Source of the DNA: Peronospora farinosa
Taxonomy: Eukaryota > Oomycota > Peronosporomycetes > Peronosporales > Peronosporaceae
Assembly: GCA_947646735.1 (NCBI GenBank)
Contig: CANTFK010000182.1
Span: 248,001 to 312,000 of the forward strand
Length of the DNA: 64,000 nt
Direction: 5' to 3'
Below the pieces are notes generated by a model. The model was not told the DNA's origin, did not search any database, and was given only the letters and a program-made list of their open reading frames with translations. The position numbers and the translations under genes were made by a program. Below are positions 9,471 through 18,983 of the stretch, piece after piece. How positions within the stretch are numbered: the stretch's first letter is position 1; each line of letters opens with the position of its first letter.

Positions 9471-11972
9471 ACGTTACGCTCAACCAGCACGTGCGCAAGG
9501 GTGGCCATATGCTCAAGTTGCTTGATCAGCTCATGAACAACCTTCGGACTCGTACACAGCAACTCAGGAAATGACTGGGCATATTATTGGACAGAGCAAT
9601 GATCTTGTCATTGATGCGTCCGAAATGACCAGAAACGGCTGGGAGTCATTCGAGAAACACGCCACGTACTCCGTTATCATCGAGTACAAGGATATCGTAT
9701 TCAAGCCTGTGGTACCTATAATTGGTAACTGCGAGCACCACATGAATATGAAGTGCCTCAACACTGCAATGTTTATGGTGTTGCTCGCTGCGCCGGAGTG
9801 ATAGATCGGGTACGCGACCTAATACGTGAAAAAAGCTGATATAGATCGGCCTTTTAGCTAATTAAGTAACTAATGCGCTGCGTATATTTTAAAAAATGGA
9901 AACTTTAACCAAAATTTCCTAAAAATAAGTGTCGGTACACTAATGTACTTGCATTTGTGCCCGTATTCATTGGATAAAAAATCTGTTATATAGAACTTAT
10001 TAAGAAAAATAATACCGTCAATATCGGTAATACAGTACGTGATATTTGATACCCACAAAGATGACGAGTTTTCTACTACTTTATTGCCATTTTTCTGATT
10101 CTGTCGGGGCTTTTGGGATTATTTGACTGTAAAGTTGAAGCCCGTGGTATTGCACGTAACTTCCAATTTAAAGCATTTCGAATTGAAGAGACGATAAATT
10201 TGCGAGTTTCTAGAAAATATATGAATACATGTAACAACTACCGATGAAAATGGTAAAATTATATGAATTGTGGATCATGAATAACTAGAAATTCTAGTGA
10301 AAGTCCAGCGCAACATGCTCGAGAAGTGGTGCATAACAATGTATGGGCAACACTATTGACAATCTCAACAGTCTATCTATTGACTTGAATATTTGGGTGT
10401 ATTTAGATGGCATGGGGTACTCAAAGGAGAACTCGACAGGCAAGATCTTCTTCTGCATTACACCAATGGATGCTACCGGTACGAAAAAATGGAGGACCAG
10501 TAGTTTGGAAACTAAGACATTACTTCCTTTTGTAGGAGCAGATTTAAGTGTCAATTCTACTGCGTCCGTGGCAATCACGATGGCTCAGGAAGGAGAAGTT
10601 GCGTGCAAAATGGATGTTGCACAAGTCCGCATTAGCTAAAACTTCGCACCAATGCCGACCTACACCTCCTTTCCAAAACGTACATGAACACGTGACCATC
10701 GTCCTGTCGTCCTACAAACTACAGTGCTGCGGTGTACACCACCAAATTTTCTAAGCCCCACTGCATCACCTTGCCTGTGTCTCGGTCGACGTCCGACGAT
10801 TTCGTCGTCGACTCTGCTCTCCATCGGTCTGTTGCAGTTGCATGTGTAATCAACGACGACGCTTACTCAACGATCCAGCTCAAAGTTCTTAGGTCATTGT
10901 CGAACTTTTTACCTTATGTGATTAGAATGTATTAAGTCATTGTGACAACGGTGCACGCATGAAGTGACGACTTTGTGCACTGTCACCTGGATTCAGGACA
11001 CTGTAGCAACAAGTCTAGCTCTTAAACGGCCACGGCTGGAGAGATTGTTCTGCCCTACATTGAACCTTAAGCCAAAAACTCTAATAGATCAAGAAAATCA
11101 TCCATTAGTACGCAAATATGTGACCGCTTAGACGATGTCCTCGCTCCATGTATTGCTTAGCATTAGAAAGAAAGAAGATTGAAGTAATATCAAGCCCAGT
11201 CGATCCATCTGTAGGATTGCTAACTAAGAACATGTTAGACCCATAGAGAACAAGCTAATGGTCAAGAAATGCAACGATTTCTTTGAAAGTTCAGAAACAT
11301 TTGCAAGAAGGCCAGGATGGACGTAAAGTCGTCGCCGAATGCTAACACTGCGCTTCAAACGCAATTGCAAGTATTATGGACGAGAACAAGCAGACTTCTA
11401 ACACCATCTTAGAGGTCAATTCGTCAACGTGAATATACCTGCTCCTATGTGAAACTTCTTAAAAGATCTTTTCCACTTACGAGTAGGCTGTAGGATATGG
11501 AACAAGATTCCGATCTGACTGATATCGATCCCATTAGCTTGCAGATTTCAAACGAAAACAAAGCTCTTCATCATACTGCTTTGAGATGCATCAGGAGTAA
11601 ACTATGCAACGCGTACAGTTAGCTGAACATATTTTCAGACTCGTCAACAATGGAATTGTAAGTGATCTTTGAAACTAGGACTAATGCAATAGTGAATGAA
11701 GTTAAGCCCGTAGAGTGGCTTCGCCGCAGTAAAAGATAGAAGATGAAGCGTTCTCAAAGCAACAAAAATGAGAGAGTAATTTGATCATTTGATTGCCATA
11801 TATTGCATGTTGGAAGCAAAAGTCTCTCTTCCAACGTCGTACTACCCACTGCCTACAAGATACACACTATCTGTGGCATAGCAATAGTATTCATAATGAT
11901 GCACCACCACCTGCATCGGTCAATGAACCAGTCAACCATTTTTCAACTTGCGGTCTTTCAACCATCACTGTT
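9471..11972. other. No gene recognised; decayed and AT-rich
   Basis: Frames at 9571-9801 (76 aa) and 10343-10639 (98 aa) are open and protein-like but resemble nothing I know. 9830-10330 is AT-rich. 10640-11790 reads as interrupted peptide fragments with stops every few dozen codons. An in-frame upstream extension of the FYVE gene (11793-11972) falls in the last part and is probably 5' UTR. Confidence 0.4.
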
Positions 11973-14216
11973 ATGAGTTCTCGCCACGAAACCAGCGTCT
12001 CTGAATCTTATCGTTCCGGTCCAACGGGTCTAGTAAAGATGACCCCCGATGGCCATGAAAGACTCGTCATGTCGGATCGAGAAATCTGCGACGACATTGT
12101 CGCCACGGTGTCCAAGCTTAATGCGGCCGTTACGCGGGACACGTATGGTCGTCGTTGGAAACAGGGACATCGTCATCACGGGGTTGACCTATTTGAACTC
12201 GCTAAAGCATCCAATAAAGATGTTGTGGAAGAAGATCGAGACATCGCGTACGCAGTTGTCGCCAAGACAGAACTTCGTTGCCATCTAAACGAAGTGCTCA
12301 ATATCTTGGTCACGCATGAATCCAATGCGTACGAGAGCACCATGAAGGCGTTGGCCGGCAAAAAATTCAAGAAGGGAGACGTCCTTTTCAGCCAGCGACG
12401 ACAGTTGTCGTCCGACCTGCGACGCCAATCGTTGGTGGTGCCGCGCGAGGATATGGGAAAGGAAGCTCCGGAACAAGCGTTGATTGGCGTCAATGTTGCG
12501 ACGCTGACCCCACGGATGGTGATGGATCTAGGAGGCAACAAGAAGACGCAGAAGTTGTGCTTCTCCACGTTCACGCAGCAATATCTGGGTGATGATCGCG
12601 CCGTCCACGTTATGAAAACGCTGCCAAAAGAACTGCACGACCAATTGATTCCAACATCCGATCGCACAGCCTTGCGAAACGAACTTGACCACCTATGCGT
12701 TGGATTTCACATCCAGAGCTCGCATAACGACCAACTCTTTGCTAGTAGCAACACACACCTTACACGGATCTTTGCTCACGGATATGCGTCACCCACCCCA
12801 CCGCCGCAATTTGGTGAGACCACTAAGAAATGGGATCCAACGTCGTCTGGCGTCTCGGTACGGAACTCTCCCGAAACTACCCGTTGTCGTGAGAATATCA
12901 TGAACCCGGAAGCTAAGCACGTTCTCAACGTGCTAACCAAGTCCCTGTGTCAATTCGAGCAGGTGGTGCGTCGCCGTCGCTTTGGGTTCCAAACGTACAT
13001 TTACTTCCCAACCGGGTACGACGATCCGTCTCTGGAGAAAGCTTGCTCGATCTGCTCCAAGCGCTTCCACTTCTTCCGTCGTGACTTTTTCTGCCACTTA
13101 TGTGGTCACATGGTGTGTGGAGATTGTTCTCAACTTCACGAGGTGGAAGCTCGTATTGGAGAGATCCGTCGCAACCGATGCTGCCTTCAGTGTGTCTATC
13201 GCGTAGACTCTTGTGTCTTTGATGACAAAGATTTGTTGGGGGCATTGGGGCCTGCTGTCGTTGGAGTTGACGATGTACTCTGGTTCAATGACGACAAGTA
13301 TCACCTGGATGCAATGGACCTTGACGGCGACACTGCCTCAATGCCTTCGGACACGAGTTCTGTTGAGGAACTTACGGAGCAGCTGTACTCGGACGACCCG
13401 AGTCAAAATTCGCGAGCTTTGGACTTCCTCGGACAGCTTGTTAACCCCGTGGCAGCTACGTACGAGTACGAATTTGTTAGCCCAACGGCTAAATGTGCCA
13501 AGTCTCGCGTGAAGACCAAACACCAGAAAAACGCCACGAAAGTTCAACAGGTGACGCAAGACGTGCAGAACTATGTGAGTCAGACTTTGCGTGTCACGAA
13601 GGACCGCTACAGCAGCTCAGACCGGTGCACAGTCGCAAGCACGGAAGAGCACGACTATGTTTTCGAGTTTGACGCCGAAAAGACCAATGTTGAACACCAC
13701 CCACTACCTCCTGCGCCAGCACCGGAGAAAGAAACACACCGTCTCGAAGCCATCGAGCAGATGGGAGTATTGCAGCCAGAATACGACCACGCCGCCCTCG
13801 ACGTAATTGCTCAAGTTGCTGCAAAGCGCCTGAATTGTCCAATTGGGTTCGTGTCGGTAATCGACAATGACAGCTTTCGCGCTGTCGGCACGTACCATCT
13901 ACCGGAGAGAGCGTTCACGCTGCAGCGTAACAACACTGTTTGCATCCATGCCGTGTACGCTGAAAAGCCGCTCATCTTGAAGAACCCCATGCGTGACATG
14001 CGTTTCTCTCAGATGCCAGTGATCAAAGACCTGAGTATCAAATTCTACGTTGGCTTCCCCGTTTACGGATCCGATGGTGAAGTGGTGGCGTCTCTGTGTA
14101 CTATAGACAACACCGTATCACACAACAACATTTCGACAAAAGACTACGCTACAATGGAGGCACTTGCGAAATTGGCGTCGGACCTCGTGAAGCCGAAAAA
14201 TCGTGCAATGTACTGA
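11973..14216 (+). CDS. START-like / FYVE / GAF domain protein, 747 aa (paralogue A)
   Basis: Residues ~20-320 resemble the START-like lipid-binding region common in oomycete FYVE proteins (DREICDDIVATVSKLNAAV, then CHLNEVLNIL, ending with RIFAHGYASPTPP). Residues ~355-415 are a FYVE zinc finger: CSICSKRFHFFRRDFFCHLC, then GHMVCGDCS, then CLQC, with all eight zinc ligands present. The basic RR.FFC..C patch is variant relative to the canonical RRHHCR, so PI3P binding is uncertain. Residues ~609-735 are a GAF domain (RLNCPIGFVSVIDND ... FYVGFPVYGSDGEVVASLCTIDN). I chose Met 11973 because it aligns with the start of paralogue B; an open extension reaches 11793. Likely an endosomal or signalling protein. 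The stop lies 112 bp from the stop of its convergent paralogue. Confidence 0.85.
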   Translation: MSSRHETSVSESYRSGPTGLVKMTPDGHERLVMSDREICDDIVATVSKLNAAVTRDTYGRRWKQGHRHHGVDLFELAKASNKDVVEEDRDIAYAVVAKTELRCHLNEVLNILVTHESNAYESTMKALAGKKFKKGDVLFSQRRQLSSDLRRQSLVVPREDMGKEAPEQALIGVNVATLTPRMVMDLGGNKKTQKLCFSTFTQQYLGDDRAVHVMKTLPKELHDQLIPTSDRTALRNELDHLCVGFHIQSSHNDQLFASSNTHLTRIFAHGYASPTPPPQFGETTKKWDPTSSGVSVRNSPETTRCRENIMNPEAKHVLNVLTKSLCQFEQVVRRRRFGFQTYIYFPTGYDDPSLEKACSICSKRFHFFRRDFFCHLCGHMVCGDCSQLHEVEARIGEIRRNRCCLQCVYRVDSCVFDDKDLLGALGPAVVGVDDVLWFNDDKYHLDAMDLDGDTASMPSDTSSVEELTEQLYSDDPSQNSRALDFLGQLVNPVAATYEYEFVSPTAKCAKSRVKTKHQKNATKVQQVTQDVQNYVSQTLRVTKDRYSSSDRCTVASTEEHDYVFEFDAEKTNVEHHPLPPAPAPEKETHRLEAIEQMGVLQPEYDHAALDVIAQVAAKRLNCPIGFVSVIDNDSFRAVGTYHLPERAFTLQRNNTVCIHAVYAEKPLILKNPMRDMRFSQMPVIKDLSIKFYVGFPVYGSDGEVVASLCTIDNTVSHNNISTKDYATMEALAKLASDLVKPKNRAMY

Positions 14217-14328
14217 CCAAGGAATGCAGTACTCGATCCTTCGAATGTCTGAGTGTCTTCTGTAGGCACATTGTATTTCCTATTAGATATTGCTTGTTAT
14301 CCATGCACGTGCTACCTCAAACGTTGTC

Positions 14329-17103
14329 TCAACTTTCTTTACCATCTTGGGTGCTCGCGTAAATCCCGCTTGTCCGTCTTGGTCTCAGTTCGGGAGCGAT
14401 AATGAGCGTACTTGCCAAGTTTGCTAACGCCTCCATTTCGGCGTACTGCTTGGCGGAAATATACTTGTGCGGTTTATAGTCGACCGCACAAAGTGTGGCA
14501 ACCACGGTATTGTCGGGTGCTCGAATAGGAAACCCAGCGTAGAACCGAAGACCGGTCTGCGTTACGAAGCCCATATGACTGAAGCGAATGTCGTTTAGCG
14601 CATTCTTAACCACCTGTGGACGTTCATGATAAACGGTATACGAGCACATGGATTCCTCTCGAGAAATGGACATTCGGATGGCGCCACGAGGGTGGAGCCC
14701 AACCACGTACTGCGTCGACTGGTCGATCATGGTTACATATCCGATAGGGCAATTCAGGTGCGTCGATGCGATCTGAGCCAGCATATTGAGTGCACTTCGG
14801 TCGTACGTGGGGCTCATTGCACCCGAGCCGATAACATATTGTAGTCTCCGTCGTTCTTTAGCTGGAAGAGGTTTTGGTGGCAACGGGTGCGATGGAGACA
14901 TGGTCTGACGGCCGTCGAATTCGAGTTGGTAGTCACGCTCTACAGGTGCGATGGAAAACTGGGACTCGTCAGCTCCAGGAAACCTCTTGAGTGTCGCTCG
15001 CAACGTGCGTTTCAAATGACTTTCAACATCTGCACGAAGCTGCGCCACGACCGACTCGTCCACCTGAGATTCCTTGTTGAAACGAGACCGCGTGAGCGAA
15101 GACGGAGGCTGGCTAAGTTGACTCTGGGTTAGCTGAGACTGTTGGAATTGCGCTCGAGACTGTGACTGACTGAGCTGACTCTGTGTAAGCTGAGACTGCT
15201 GGTATTGCAACCTAGACTGCGACTGGCTCAGTTGAGACTGTGTAAGCTGTGACCTCTTGAATTGAGATATACTGAGCTGACTTTGCGTAAGTTGAGACCT
15301 CTGGAATTGCGACCGACTTAGCCCAGAATGTATCAGTTTTTTGGACTGCGATTGACTGAGCTGACTCTGCGTAAGTTGCGATTGATAAAGATGCGACTGG
15401 CTCAGGCAAGATTGCTCCCTTAAAGTCTGCTTTCCGGGAGCATGGGCTTGCGACTGTACTAGTCGACCAAGCGTGTGCAGAGCCATTGAGCGCTCCAGCG
15501 CGTTATCTCGATAGATCTCTGACGATGCTTCATCAAGGCTAAACCCTCTTTCAAGCTCCGAGCAAGCGACCGTGGACCCAATACTCGCGTACGTGTTATT
15601 TTCGTCACGACGATCATAGCTACACTCAAGCTCATCGCTATCGTTATCGTCATCATGCTCATAATCATCATCAATCACTGCTGGACCCTGAGCTGCAATG
15701 AAGTCCTCATCTTCGAAGATACAAGAATCCACATTAGCGATGCAGCGCACACACAAACGTTTTTTGCTAACGTCTCCAACGTTAGTCTCCACTTCGTATA
15801 GCTTGGAGCAGTCCCCACAACACACATGACCACATAATTGACAGTAAAGCTCACGTCGAAGTAGTGAGAAACGTTTGTTGCAAACTTCACAAGTCTGGAA
15901 TCCTTGGCGATCACCGCCACTTCGATCACCAGGCTTGATCTTAATAAACGTCTGCAACCCAAGTCGACGACGCCGAATCACGCGCTCAAATTGCTGCAAT
16001 GAAGTGGTTAATAGCTTAATCACATGCTTGGCTTCAGCATTCACGTGAGATGAGCGATAGTTTGCTAACTCCGAAGGACTGTACGATGTCGTGATCTTTT
16101 GTTGGTGTTGACCAAATTGTTCCGGAGGAGTGACAGAAGCATATCCGTGAGCAAAAATCCTAGTCGACTGCGCAGCGCCTCGAGCACCAACACAGTGGAC
16201 ATGCCTCGTCTGGATGTCGAAACCCACTGAAATATGATCCAGTCCTCGCAAACCACTTCCGAGAACAGATCGATTCTGGTGCTTCTCTTCAATAGGAGCA
16301 AGCTGGTCGTGTATCGATCGAGGTAGAGTCTTAATCACATGCACGGCGCGCTGTTTATCCGCAAACTGATGAGTAAGGGTTGCTAGACAAAGTTTTTGCA
16401 GCCGCTGGTGGCAATTGCGAAGTCGGCCTTGAAGATCAATTCGACGTTTCGACTTAAAGCGTGTCATACTAACACTTACAAGCACTTTACGCTGTCTGTC
16501 CACGCCCTCTTCTTCGTTTTCGGGAATACTCGTGTTGTGAAACGTGACACTTCTACATCCACGTGAGGATTTCTTGATTACAGTCCGTCGGACCGGAGAT
16601 CCATCCAGCGTTGTAGCATGAGGCTGTAGCAAAACTTCACCCTGTCGAACTTTTTTCTTGGGGATAATCGCTCGCATCGACGCTTCCAAGTCGTGGTTTG
16701 TTTTATGACTTGTAAGAACATTCAGGACCTCGTTAAAATGGCACTCGATCTCAATTGTTGCCACCACGGAATGCACAATGTCCATGTCGTCTCCTTTGCC
16801 ATCATGAGTCGGCAAGAGTTCATAAATTTCAACAGAATCGCCACTTTTTGACGTGCGGAGCCAATTCGGAGCTTTGTTTTCGTGATCCTCGACAGCAGCC
16901 TTAAGCTTGGGTAGGGTCGCCAATAGATCGGTGACAATTTCCTGGTCGGATAGCTGCACGTTGCAACCAGGTGATCCCGTGTCGTCTGTTTCTTGCGTAA
17001 TGGTTAGTCTATTATTAGGGTCGCGTTCCAATCGCACACCACGTGAACTATCACCGCAATCGCTAGTGCTGATCATGCTACTAGATGCCCACATATTGTC
17101 CAA
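14329..17103 (-). CDS. START-like / FYVE / GAF protein with SQ/TQ-rich insert, 924 aa (paralogue B)
   Basis: Same order as paralogue A: START-like N-terminal region (~40-330, again ending RIFAHGYASVTPP), FYVE finger (~402-462, CEVCNKRFSLLRRELYCQLC, then GHVCCGDCS, then CVRC) and GAF domain (~771-905, LNCPIGYVTMIDQ ... FYAGFPIRAPDNTVVATLCAVD). Between FYVE and GAF lies a long insertion: an acidic DDDYEHDDDNDSDE stretch, then ~100 residues of repeats built on SQLTQSQLSQSQ. Paralogue A has only a short unrelated linker there. Many SQ and TQ dipeptides in under 100 residues meet the description of an SQ/TQ cluster, the substrate type of ATM/ATR kinases, though Q/S-rich low complexity alone could explain it. 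The GAF ligand is unknown. Confidence 0.85.
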   Translation of the reverse strand: MDNMWASSSMISTSDCGDSSRGVRLERDPNNRLTITQETDDTGSPGCNVQLSDQEIVTDLLATLPKLKAAVEDHENKAPNWLRTSKSGDSVEIYELLPTHDGKGDDMDIVHSVVATIEIECHFNEVLNVLTSHKTNHDLEASMRAIIPKKKVRQGEVLLQPHATTLDGSPVRRTVIKKSSRGCRSVTFHNTSIPENEEEGVDRQRKVLVSVSMTRFKSKRRIDLQGRLRNCHQRLQKLCLATLTHQFADKQRAVHVIKTLPRSIHDQLAPIEEKHQNRSVLGSGLRGLDHISVGFDIQTRHVHCVGARGAAQSTRIFAHGYASVTPPEQFGQHQQKITTSYSPSELANYRSSHVNAEAKHVIKLLTTSLQQFERVIRRRRLGLQTFIKIKPGDRSGGDRQGFQTCEVCNKRFSLLRRELYCQLCGHVCCGDCSKLYEVETNVGDVSKKRLCVRCIANVDSCIFEDEDFIAAQGPAVIDDDYEHDDDNDSDELECSYDRRDENNTYASIGSTVACSELERGFSLDEASSEIYRDNALERSMALHTLGRLVQSQAHAPGKQTLREQSCLSQSHLYQSQLTQSQLSQSQSKKLIHSGLSRSQFQRSQLTQSQLSISQFKRSQLTQSQLSQSQSRLQYQQSQLTQSQLSQSQSRAQFQQSQLTQSQLSQPPSSLTRSRFNKESQVDESVVAQLRADVESHLKRTLRATLKRFPGADESQFSIAPVERDYQLEFDGRQTMSPSHPLPPKPLPAKERRRLQYVIGSGAMSPTYDRSALNMLAQIASTHLNCPIGYVTMIDQSTQYVVGLHPRGAIRMSISREESMCSYTVYHERPQVVKNALNDIRFSHMGFVTQTGLRFYAGFPIRAPDNTVVATLCAVDYKPHKYISAKQYAEMEALANLASTLIIAPELRPRRTSGIYASTQDGKES
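15106..15412 (-). repeat. Coding tandem repeat, SQLTQSQLSQSQ type
   Basis: Imperfect units of 45-57 bp (15-19 residues, core SQLTQSQLSQSQSRxQFQQ) plus one longer diverged unit. They are fully in frame inside paralogue B, with no stop or frameshift, so the length variation is selected to be in frame. Confidence 0.85.
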
Positions 17104-18983
17104 CTAGTCTTCAATAACACCTCGCAATCGGGCTTTACGTTAAACGTTGTGAAAGACAAACTGTCACGCAAAAGCACCACTTAGCAGAGCCAGCGTGAGC
17201 CGTTCCGAGTCTCGTTTTGCCGCGTTAGTTGTGGCACTGGCTGTAACAACAAAGTAGCAGAGACCATACGACCAGCGGGATGTTGCTACTAATGCTGCCC
17301 TCCTTCGATGAACGACACGAGGTGGGTCCATTAAGAAGGTACATTGGATCCGAATGTCATCTTGAGATGGGGTAGTCGTTGAAGCGCTTCTCGAGTCTCA
17401 AGTGACTGGCTTTTCAACTCGAGAGGGTTACGAACGACAAGCGTGATGTCAAAATCATCTTGACGTGTCTCGATCGTTATCGTCAAGATACGCACGCATC
17501 CAATGGAATAGTAAGCACCAACCAAGCAACGCATTGAGGCACTACTACAACATCGAATCGGTGGTATGGTTGAAGACATGCAGCGCTTTTGCAATTGGAC
17601 AGCGCTGCATGTCTTATACCATCCCACCGATTCTAATACACAGTGAAGACTGCAAAGCGCTATCATTTTACGCCGTCCATACAATGTGTACTCGCTTGGT
17701 TAACAGACATTTCATTGCCAATGTCCTCGCATCTTTTGTAGTAGTTCTAACAAGGTGACGAAGCCACAACATTATAATGATGCACTTGTCTTTGCCTCCG
17801 TAGATCTCAGCACGACCGTTTTCTGAAATGTCAATCGTCACACCACATCATGAGTAACGTTCCTCCCATCGAACGTCTGTCGTTGCGATAATCTTCATCT
17901 AGAGTGTCTATTAAAATACTTAGGAGTGTTTAAGATATGTCTCACGTGATCTTCTACATCCATCTCAAATGCACTAGCTTATTCTACTGACTCGACCCGA
18001 CGGCTTCACGGTGGACACTCCAAAAGGGCACGTGGGATCATTATAGCTAAACCCGAGCACATACAGGAAGCACGTGGCGCCTTGAAAGCGAGGCCGGGTA
18101 GTAAACCGGCTTTTCCAGACGGGTCAACCTGACATGCAGCTTTGTCGGAATGGACAGCCTAGGGGATAGGACTGGAATTCGTGCTCAGCGAACGGAGGCG
18201 GGGCAGGAACTTGTGGATGCCTAAGTGAATGCCTGTTCACTGCTTTGTCGACGTGCCCCACACCTCAAGCCGTACATACATATTGCTCCCCGTCACGTTC
18301 GCACGCTGCACTGCCTCCCGTGATGCACACAGCGGAGTAAAAGTACTTCCCCTTTAACCTTGGCCCCATGATAGAGGACTTCCCGCTTAAGGTAAGTAGA
18401 GGACCGGGATGCCGGTTCTTCGGAGACCTTTGTCGCTTGGCCATTGACGCCCAATTGGAAAGTGCTTGCTTACTTTATCTACATTGACATGCGTCGTTAG
18501 CTCCATTGTAGCTAGAGACGTGTACGCATTCTATAGAATATCGTTTCTCCTAGAGAGCTTTCACTACTTTACATTGCATGGGTTTCTTCCTAATGTCGCA
18601 GTCATTGGCACATCTCTGGGCACACGATTTACACTCTCATAGAATACTAGGTCTAAGTTGTTGTGATATGTTCCTCATAATAAAGCGAGATTGCAACATA
18701 AGTATGCTACAAAGTAGCTACTCATTTAGTTGAGTCTCTATCTTCCCAGGATGCGACATGGACTTGACATCATTTTCGCCTGCAGTGATCATACATTCGT
18801 TTTAACAGTAATTGTTATAACAAAAAAACAAAAAAAAAACGACTTTTTTTACCGGATACACAGCACACCTTATTTTCGGTGACATCCTTTGCGCATTTCT
18901 GTGCAACAGTTTGTACCTTTAATCACTCGCTGTCCGCCAGAGCTTTCCTCGACCATCACTCTTATTCCGCATTCTGAAGTGAC
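17104..18983. other. 1.9-kb intergenic region without a recognised gene
   Basis: Holds the hairpin at 17555-17633. A minus-strand frame at 17331-17684 (117 aa) runs through the hairpin and has no recognised similarity, so I do not call it a gene. 18000-18480 is GC-richer and resembles a decayed repeat. An A-rich tract lies at 18820-18840, just before the PPR gene. Confidence 0.45.
17555..17633. repeat. Long inverted repeat (33-bp arms, 13-bp loop)
   Basis: The left arm 17555-17587 begins GAATCGGTGGTATGG and ends ATGCAGCGCT; the right arm 17601-17633 is its reverse complement apart from about four mismatches in the middle. The innermost 16 bp, including AGACATGCAGCGCT, pair perfectly. The loop is TTTGCAATTGGAC. 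As RNA this would fold as one long hairpin. It could be a foldback transposon remnant or a small-RNA precursor; it is too long for an ordinary terminator. Confidence 0.9.

Noticed and set aside
9571..9801. 76-residue plus-strand frame after the NOP14 pseudogene
   Set aside because: Protein-like composition but no recognised family, no upstream start context and no partner exon; not enough to call a gene.
11793..11972. 60-residue N-terminal extension of FYVE/GAF paralogue A
   Set aside because: The paralogue's N-terminus aligns with Met 11973 and the extension has no similarity or targeting signal; probably 5' UTR.
17331..17684. 117-residue minus-strand frame over the hairpin
   Set aside because: It is open across an inverted repeat, shows no recognisable domain, and its middle is just the hairpin arms translated.
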